This document shows positions 18,892 through 23,960 of a stretch of 23,960 nt of DNA, one piece after another. The notes below the pieces were generated by a model. It ran no database searches. It was not told the DNA's origin and saw nothing but the letters and a program-made list of their open reading frames with translations. The position numbers were made by a program, and so were the translations under genes. Position 1 is the stretch's first letter, and each line of letters opens with the position of its first letter. Source of the stretch: a virus. The stretch lies in IMG/VR virus record IMGVR_UViG_3300031963_000923, positions 1-23,960 of that record; one strand, given 5' to 3'.

Positions 18892-19452
18892 GTGGCGCTC
18901 CCGACAGCAACTGATCTCAAGACGTACCTGCGGATTGAAAGCACGGCCGAGGATACCCTGCTCGCCGCGCTGGTGGCGCGCGCGCGGGCCATGTTGGAAC
19001 AGTGGATCGACACCCCCCTTACGGCAGAGGCCCAAACCGCCATAGATCGCGCCGATGCGCTGGACGGTGCGGTCACCTCCTTGGTCTTTCCTCGCCGCCC
19101 AATGACCACCACCAGTGTGGTTGATAGTGATGGGGTCACGGTGGTCGCCACCGATTACTGGACAGATAGCCGCAGTGGCATCATCTATGGCAAGGATGGA
19201 GTGACCTTTCCGTATGGGCCGTACACCATTACGGCGTCCTGTGGCCTCTCCCTCCGCGCTGATTATGCCCGACTGGAGCCCCTGCTGAGTGAGGCCATTC
19301 TGGATTTGGCGGCAGACCTCTACGAACGCCGGACCCCCGGAGCCGCTACAGAAACGGCGGCGGGCACCACGGTGGCATGGGATGCTTCGCGTGAGACGGT
19401 GGCGCGGGTTATGAAAACCCTGCGGCTGCTCAAGCTCGGGGTGGCGGTATGA
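18892..19452 (+). CDS. Head-tail connector protein (gp6-like)
   Basis: 186 residues, GTG 18892 with ACCTCC-type spacing and no strong Shine-Dalgarno. TDLKTYLRIESTAEDTLLAA (7-26) followed by RARAMLEQWIDTPL is the N-terminal signature of the HK97 gp6 / SPP1 gp15 adaptor family, which forms a ring below the portal. ADYARLEPLLSEAILDLAAD and LYERR (C-terminal helix) also match. The 20-residue Ala/Thr segment before the last helix looks like an insertion. Confidence 0.8.
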   Translation: MALPTATDLKTYLRIESTAEDTLLAALVARARAMLEQWIDTPLTAEAQTAIDRADALDGAVTSLVFPRRPMTTTSVVDSDGVTVVATDYWTDSRSGIIYGKDGVTFPYGPYTITASCGLSLRADYARLEPLLSEAILDLAADLYERRTPGAATETAAGTTVAWDASRETVARVMKTLRLLKLGVAV

Positions 19453-19853
19453 CGGTGATGCCGGGGCTGCTTGATCGACGCATCAGCATTTATGAGCGGC
19501 AAGACGCCGGAGCGGATGGCTTCCAGCGCCCAGTCTATGTCAAGACGTTGGAGCGATGGGGCCGGATTGATGACACAGCGGACTCACAGACTGTCCCGTT
19601 GGCTCCGCAGGCGCACATGGAAAGCCGCACGACGGCCATGGCGACACTGGCGGACTATGTTGAGGTGCCCAAGTTTGGCCTGCTGCGCGAGAACGACGGC
19701 CCGTTGTATTATGTGCGCGGCACCTTTGTGCAGCGCGCGCTCCGGTGTCAGAAAGTGACCCTTGAAGCCATTGACCCGACACAGGCGGCGTCATTTGCGG
19801 TGTTTGAGGATGTCGAAGTGCTTGACGGCACTCACCTGATTACTGGAGCCTGA
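19449..19853 (+). CDS. Head closure / head-tail joining protein
   Basis: 134 residues, ATG 19449 in an ATGA overlap. PGLLDRRISIYERQDAGADG (5-24), then FQRPVYVKTLERWGRIDD and a beta-rich remainder (TTAMATLADYVEVP) fit the SPP1 gp16 / HK97 gp7-type head-closure family, a small beta-barrel that plugs the portal complex. Position immediately after the connector agrees. Family-level confidence is moderate. Confidence 0.75.
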   Translation: MTVMPGLLDRRISIYERQDAGADGFQRPVYVKTLERWGRIDDTADSQTVPLAPQAHMESRTTAMATLADYVEVPKFGLLRENDGPLYYVRGTFVQRALRCQKVTLEAIDPTQAASFAVFEDVEVLDGTHLITGA

Positions 19854-19854
19854 C

Positions 19855-20151
19855 GTGAATACTCGGTGTGATGCGCGCGCTATGTGTGGCCATGACCTCC
19901 GCATGGTGCGCTGGACCCCGGCAGATATGGCGCGCGCGGATGCGCTAGTGGTTGAGCACGGCGGCATTCTGTCCAACTATATCGGCTCCCTTGGGGCCGA
20001 TCTCGGCGTGGAGTGGCTGGGCATGGATGGGCGGCACATTGTGTTGACTGGGCGCGATGTGCCGACCTTGCTGTCCGAACTCTCCGCGATGCTCCGCGAC
20101 GGTGACGAGAGGGTCACTGGTCCGGCGACTTTCTCCCCACCTCTCTCCTAA
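19855..20151 (+). CDS. Uncharacterised neck/tail-completion candidate
   Basis: 98 residues from GTG 19855, with GGAG upstream and 1 nt after the preceding stop. WTPADMARADALVVEHGGIL and LGADLGVEWLGMDGRHIVLT are the distinct parts. Unrecognised. Position among connectors suggests a tail-terminator or neck role, by context only. Confidence 0.6.
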   Translation: MNTRCDARAMCGHDLRMVRWTPADMARADALVVEHGGILSNYIGSLGADLGVEWLGMDGRHIVLTGRDVPTLLSELSAMLRDGDERVTGPATFSPPLS

Positions 20152-20166
20152 AGGAGTAGCAGACTC

Positions 20167-20592
20167 ATGGCCGCGTTCAACAAGTTCGACGCCTTTGTCG
20201 AGGCGCTTGCCGAGAAGGTCCATGACCTCGGCACTGACACCCTCAAGGTCTACCTGACCAACGATACGCCGTCCGCATCCGCTGATGCGGTCAAGGCTGA
20301 TCTGGCCGAAATCGGTGCCGGGAATGGCTATACGGCTGGCGGCAATGCCGCCGCGCAGACCTCATCCGCGCAGACCGGCGGGCTGTATAAGCTGGTGCTG
20401 GCGGATCCGACCGCATGGACCGCAAGCGGCGGCAACATTGGCCCGTTCCGGTATGCGGTGCTGTATAACGATACCACCGCGTCCAAGAACCTGATCGGGT
20501 ACTGGGACTATGGCACGTCCATCACGCTGGGCGCTGGTGACACCTTCACGGTGGACTTTGACCCCACCACTGGCGTGTTGACGCTTCAGTAA
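20167..20592 (+). CDS. Conserved phage appendage or decoration protein
   Basis: 141 residues, ATG 20167 with AAGGAG at 20152-20157. NKFDAFVEALAEKVHDLGTD, LKVYLTNDTPSASADAV, then GNGYTAGGNAAAQTSSAQTG and GPFRYAVLYNDTTASKNLIG recall a common phage family found beside tail-fibre genes. Beta-rich and Gly/Thr/Ala-rich, so likely a virion surface protein. No enzymatic motif. The family has no assigned function that I know. Confidence 0.65.
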   Translation: MAAFNKFDAFVEALAEKVHDLGTDTLKVYLTNDTPSASADAVKADLAEIGAGNGYTAGGNAAAQTSSAQTGGLYKLVLADPTAWTASGGNIGPFRYAVLYNDTTASKNLIGYWDYGTSITLGAGDTFTVDFDPTTGVLTLQ

Positions 20593-20614
20593 AACCCTCT
20601 GACGGAATAGACCG

Positions 20615-22789
20615 ATGCCCCTCGTTGCTGATCGCGTCAAGGAAACCACCACCACCACCGGAACCGGGGCGCTCACACTTGCGGGCGCAACCACCGGCTA
20701 CCAGAGTTTCACTGCGGCCTTCGGCAACGGGGTGTCGGTCTATTACGTCATTGCTGGCGGGGCCGACTGGGAAGTCGGCATTGGCACCACCGGTGCCGGT
20801 ACACTCAGCCGGGATTCGGTGCTGGCCTCCAGTAATGCCAATGCGCTGGTGCCGCTCGCGGCGGGCGCAAAGGATGTGTTTTGTGCGTATGTGGCGGGTC
20901 GAGCGGTCACGACCGAAGATGCGGCGACCCTGACCAACAAGACCATCGACGATTACACCAACAACGTCGGGGCCAACTCCACGCATTTCCGCATCAAGGC
21001 CGGGGCCACGCTGGCAAAGGGCGATGTGGTGAAGGCGGTCGGGTTTACGCCCGGTGAGCAGGCCATTGAGGTGATCAAGGTCGCCAGCTCGGCGGACGTG
21101 GCGCTCGGCATCTGTGAACAGGCGCTCAATACGGGCAACTTCGGCACCGCCGTGGTGATTGGTGAGCTGTTTAGTGTCAACACCAATGGGTTCACGGTAG
21201 GCGATACCCTCTATAACAACGGCGCGGGCGGCTATACCGCCACCAAGCCGTCGAGCGGGCTGTATCAAGTGCTTGGCTGGGTGGTTCGCGTCAATGCCTC
21301 CAACGGGGTGATCGCGGTCAACGTGGTCAGCCCGCTGTATGTTGAGACCAGCAGCAACACGGTCAACACGGCGGTCCTGCGGGATGGCTCCGGCAACTTC
21401 AGCGCAGGCACGATCACCGCCGCATTGACCGGAAATGCCTCAACCGCCACCGCGCTCTCTTCGGTGCGTACGTTTGAGCTGACAGGCGATGTGACCGGAA
21501 CAGTTTCTAGCAACCTGTCAACCGGTGCCAGCATTAACACCACGATTGCTGCTGGCGCGATTGTTAATGCCGACATCAACGCGGCGGCAGCTATTGCAGA
21601 TACCAAGCTCGCCACCATTAGCACGGCAGGCAAGGTCGCCAACAGCGCCACGACGGCAACCAATGCCAACACTGCCAGTGCCATCGTGGCGCGGGATGCA
21701 AGTGGCAACTTTACGGCGGGCACCATTACCGCCTCACTTTCCGGCAACGCGACGACCGCGACCACCGCTACGCAGGTCAGCAATGCGCTGACCGCGGGCA
21801 CCTATTTGACGAGCGGCGGAACCTTTACCGGCGCAGCGGCTCGCACGTTTGCGGTTGATGCCACCGAAGCCTCAACGGCCAGCAAGGTCGTGGCCCGCAA
21901 CGCCAGCGGACAGGCGGCGGTCAAGGGTCTGCTGGTGGATGGCACCAGCAGCGGTACGGTGACGGTGCAGGGTGCAGCGGCGGCAGGCACATGGTCGCTT
22001 ACGTTGCCGACGAGCGGCGGGACAAACGGCCATTTTTTGCAGACCAATGGCAGCGGCGTCACGTCATGGGCGGCGGCTGGTGGCGCAACAGTCAATCAGC
22101 AGGTCTTTAACAGCAGCGGCACTTGGAACAAACCTGCGTCGGGCTCCATGATTTTGATCGAGGTGTGGGGTGGTGGCGGTGGTGGCAGTAATGACAGCAC
22201 AGGACAAACACAGGGAACCGGTGGTTCTGGCGGCAACTATGTTTGGCGTGTCATTCGCATGGCCGATGCTGGCTCCACGGGATCGGTAACGGTAGGTGCT
22301 GGTGGTACGGGAGCCGCTAGCGGTGTTACTGGTAACGGCAACTACGGTGGCAACTCATCATTCACAACAACGAGCGGAACAACAATCACTGTCACCGCCG
22401 CTGGCGGCGTTGGGGCTGGCAATAACTACAACACCTTGCCACAGGGCAACGTCGGGTCCAGCCCTGCGATCGTCACATTTAAGATCGACAACTCTGTTCA
22501 GTCTACTACATATCTAGCGATTGCTAACTTAGCGGTGGCTGATGGGTACTATTTTGGCGGAATCGGGATCACAGGAACTGCAAACTGTTATCAGTGCAGC
22601 AGCGTCTATGGCGGCGGCGGTGGCGGATCACAACTCAATACTGGCGCTGGGACGAGTATGTTTGCAGGAGCTGGCGGCACTCGGGGGATTAATGGAACAG
22701 CTCCGGCGGGTGGCGGTGGTTCAGGCAATGGTGCGAGCGGTGCGGCTGGTTCCGGTGGTGCCGGACGTGTTGTCGTCACAGTGTGGTAG
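20615..22789 (+). CDS. Tail fibre / receptor-binding protein with glycine-rich tip
   Basis: 724 residues, ATG 20615. N-terminal domain 1-~100 (RVKETTTTTGTGALTLAGAT, GTLSRDSVLASSN), a fibre attachment module; TLTNKTID (105-112). Shaft at 250-440 includes near-repeats LRDGSGNFSAGTITAALTGN (255-274) and VARDASGNFTAGTITASLSGN (358-378), plus a weaker VVARNASGQAAVKGLL (425-440). Residues 497-724 are a tip starting FNSSGTWNKPASG and LIEVWGGGGGG, with many poly-Gly loops (665-671, 699-702) like T4-type gp38 adhesins. It should bind the host surface. The tip DNA has more A/T and different codon use than the shaft. Confidence 0.88.
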   Translation: MPLVADRVKETTTTTGTGALTLAGATTGYQSFTAAFGNGVSVYYVIAGGADWEVGIGTTGAGTLSRDSVLASSNANALVPLAAGAKDVFCAYVAGRAVTTEDAATLTNKTIDDYTNNVGANSTHFRIKAGATLAKGDVVKAVGFTPGEQAIEVIKVASSADVALGICEQALNTGNFGTAVVIGELFSVNTNGFTVGDTLYNNGAGGYTATKPSSGLYQVLGWVVRVNASNGVIAVNVVSPLYVETSSNTVNTAVLRDGSGNFSAGTITAALTGNASTATALSSVRTFELTGDVTGTVSSNLSTGASINTTIAAGAIVNADINAAAAIADTKLATISTAGKVANSATTATNANTASAIVARDASGNFTAGTITASLSGNATTATTATQVSNALTAGTYLTSGGTFTGAAARTFAVDATEASTASKVVARNASGQAAVKGLLVDGTSSGTVTVQGAAAAGTWSLTLPTSGGTNGHFLQTNGSGVTSWAAAGGATVNQQVFNSSGTWNKPASGSMILIEVWGGGGGGSNDSTGQTQGTGGSGGNYVWRVIRMADAGSTGSVTVGAGGTGAASGVTGNGNYGGNSSFTTTSGTTITVTAAGGVGAGNNYNTLPQGNVGSSPAIVTFKIDNSVQSTTYLAIANLAVADGYYFGGIGITGTANCYQCSSVYGGGGGGSQLNTGAGTSMFAGAGGTRGINGTAPAGGGGSGNGASGAAGSGGAGRVVVTVW

Positions 22790-22797
22790 GAGGAGCG

Positions 22798-22992
22798 ATG
22801 ACAGAGGATTATGCACTTATCGATAGTCAAAACATCGTCGTAAACATGGTCTTATGGGATGGCGTCACACCGTGGACACCACCGGATGGCTTGACGGCAA
22901 TCCGCGTTGGCGATCAAATGTGCGGTATCCGGTACACTTACGATCCGGCAACCGGCACGTTCTCGCCGCCGCCTGTTGTCCCCGCGCCGTAA
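22798..22992 (+). CDS. Small fibre-associated protein (chaperone-like)
   Basis: 64 residues, ATG 22798 with AGGAG 3-7 nt upstream. YALIDSQNIVVNMVLWDGVTP, then PPDGLTAIRVGDQMCGIRYT and a Pro-rich end PPPVVPAP match the short proteins that often follow phage fibre genes and are thought to assist fibre assembly or cap the tip. The codon use is as A/T-rich as the preceding fibre tip. Confidence 0.65.
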   Translation: MTEDYALIDSQNIVVNMVLWDGVTPWTPPDGLTAIRVGDQMCGIRYTYDPATGTFSPPPVVPAP

Positions 22993-23107
22993 CGTATCCG
23001 TGACGTAAGGAGCCGCCCAGCGACTACATCAACGCGGTGACCGACCCGTTCAATCCACCGGCATGGCCGGTGCCGCCCGCGTCTTGAACCTGAGCTAAGA
23101 GGATCGC
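22993..23107 (+). other. 115-nt gap with a possible gene remnant
   Basis: No complete gene. The frame ending TGA near 23087 reads SDYINAVTDPFNPPAWPVPP, the type of Pro-rich tail found at the end of small fibre proteins, but has no usable start (only a GTG at 23038). AAGGAG lies upstream at about 23006, as if it had served a start now lost. A hairpin CACCGGC-ATG-GCCGGTG covers part of it. Confidence 0.35.
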
Positions 23108-23503
23108 ATGGCCGTTACCCTGAACATCAATCTCAAAAACGACCTGCTGGACGGCATCGACACGGTGTTTAATAACGGCAGCTTGGAGATCCGAACAGGC
23201 AGCCCGCCGGGTGCTGGAGCGACCGCGACCGGAACAGTCCTTGTCACGATGACGTTGCCAGCCGATGCGTTCAACCCGGCAAGCGGTGGGCAAAAGACCA
23301 AGGCCGGGACGTGGCAGGATTTGTCGGCAGATGCCACCGGGATTGCCGGATATTTTCGGTTGCTGAATGTCGGCGGAACGCGGGTCTTGGAGGGCACGGT
23401 CACGACGACGGGTGGCGGTGGCGATATGCAGTTGGATAACACCAGCATTGCTGTAGGCCAGCAGGTCACTGTCACCGCATTTACTCTCACCAGCGGCAAC
23501 TAA
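23108..23503 (+). CDS. Putative virion surface protein, paralogue of the next gene product
   Basis: 131 residues, ATG 23108 with AAGAGGA upstream. Ends MQLDNTSIAVGQQVTVTAFT, almost the same pattern as the next protein (ILDNTSINTGQTVTINSATI). The middle PADAFNPASGGQKTKAGTWQ resembles the family SxxxxA-x-G. Beta-rich, probably part of a fibre, tail spike base or decoration complex. Confidence 0.65.
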   Translation: MAVTLNINLKNDLLDGIDTVFNNGSLEIRTGSPPGAGATATGTVLVTMTLPADAFNPASGGQKTKAGTWQDLSADATGIAGYFRLLNVGGTRVLEGTVTTTGGGGDMQLDNTSIAVGQQVTVTAFTLTSGN

Positions 23504-23515
23504 CTCGGAGGCATT

Positions 23516-23896
23516 ATGGCTGTTGTTTACACTACCGCCGTGAAGTCCGCTCGCATGACGGCGGTTCGCGATCAGATTGACGCGGGAGCCGGGGCGGGCA
23601 TCTTGCAGATCGGCACCACGGGCATGGCCACGGTGCTGGCCGAAATCACACTGGGGGACCCTTCAGGCACGGTGACCAACGGCGTGTTGACGTTGTCCGG
23701 GTTCCCGCGCTCCGACGTGTCTGCAAATGCGTCAGGCACGGCGGCGGCGGCACGTATTCGGGATAGCAACAGCACCGACATCATCACCGGCCTCACGGTG
23801 GGCACGTCGGCGACTGACATTATTCTGGACAATACCTCGATCAACACGGGTCAGACGGTCACAATCAACAGCGCAACGATCACGCACGCCGCGTGA
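23516..23896 (+). CDS. Putative virion surface protein, paralogue of the preceding gene product
   Basis: 126 residues, ATG 23516 with CGGAGG at 23505-23510. It begins with a helix (TTAVKSARMTAVRDQIDAGA), then GAGILQIGTTGMATVLAEI and LGDPSGTVTNGVLTLSGFPR, finishing with the DNTSINTGQ signature shared with 23108. Known in phages as a conserved unnamed family near appendage genes. Function unproven. Confidence 0.65.
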   Translation: MAVVYTTAVKSARMTAVRDQIDAGAGAGILQIGTTGMATVLAEITLGDPSGTVTNGVLTLSGFPRSDVSANASGTAAAARIRDSNSTDIITGLTVGTSATDIILDNTSINTGQTVTINSATITHAA

Positions 23897-23929
23897 TTCG
23901 GTAGACTTACGCCGTAGCGGGGAGCGGTC

Positions 23930-23960
23930 ATGGCGCTCGGAACACCGACCGACAACGGTG
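23930..23960 (+). CDS. Start of a gene cut by the right window edge
   Basis: ATG 23930 with GGGGAG at 23919-23924 opens MALGTPTDNG and continues beyond the window. Too short to identify. Confidence 0.55.
   Translation, partial: MALGTPTDNG

Overview
The window is part of a tailed double-stranded DNA phage (or prophage) genome with an HK97-type head. Every supported gene is on the + strand, genes are tightly packed with ATGA/GTGA/TGATG overlaps, and overall GC is roughly 60 %. Capsid, prohead protease, portal, terminase, lysis and tail-fibre genes are all recognisable. The host cannot be named from the sequence. It should be a bacterium that uses ordinary sigma-70-type promoters (TTGACA, 17-bp spacer, extended -10) and GGAG Shine-Dalgarno sites. 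No integrase, repressor, tRNA, IS element or CRISPR array was seen.

Layout. 1-1549: end of a late region, with a glycosyltransferase C-terminus and a lysis cassette (one-TM protein, M15 peptidase endolysin, three-TM holin-like protein). 1550-2136: about 590 nt without a convincing gene; it holds nested hairpins, a strong intrinsic terminator, a promoter with a hairpin at its start site, further foldable sequence and a gene-less copy of the leader described next. 2137-6547: nine small genes plus an ERF single-strand annealing protein. Six near-identical promoters and a reiterated hairpin/ribosome-binding leader serve this block. 6544-10060: a compact early/middle operon of small proteins, zinc-binding proteins, a VRR-NUC nuclease, a helix-turn-helix protein and a ParB-like protein. 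10050-12312: a conserved phage protein, an IbrA-like PP-loop (PAPS-reductase family) enzyme and an IbrB-like ParB protein. 12284-18825: packaging and head genes (terminase small and large subunits, portal fused to a MuF domain, prohead protease, major capsid protein). 18892-20151: head-tail connectors. 20167-23960: fibre and appendage proteins, including a 724-residue fibre with a glycine-rich tip.

The most striking feature is the repeated cassette in 2137-6330. Its promoter form is TTGACA, 17 bp ending CTCTTGC, then CATTAT. A stem-loop starts at about +1, followed by a conserved CCTGAtCGGGAGAACAG ribosome-binding segment and ATG. In four cases the -35 hexamer contains the stop codon of the gene before it. 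At two internal gene junctions the hairpin and ribosome-binding segment occur without a promoter. Loops differ and arms keep pairing, so the stem itself appears selected. The arrangement is analogous to the SAS/ESAS elements of cluster K mycobacteriophages, but the sequences differ. I infer a regulon of independently transcribed small early genes with 5'-protected messages, and possibly a homology handle for gene shuffling.

The second point of interest is the ParB / PP-loop enzyme / ParB module placed directly before the terminase genes.
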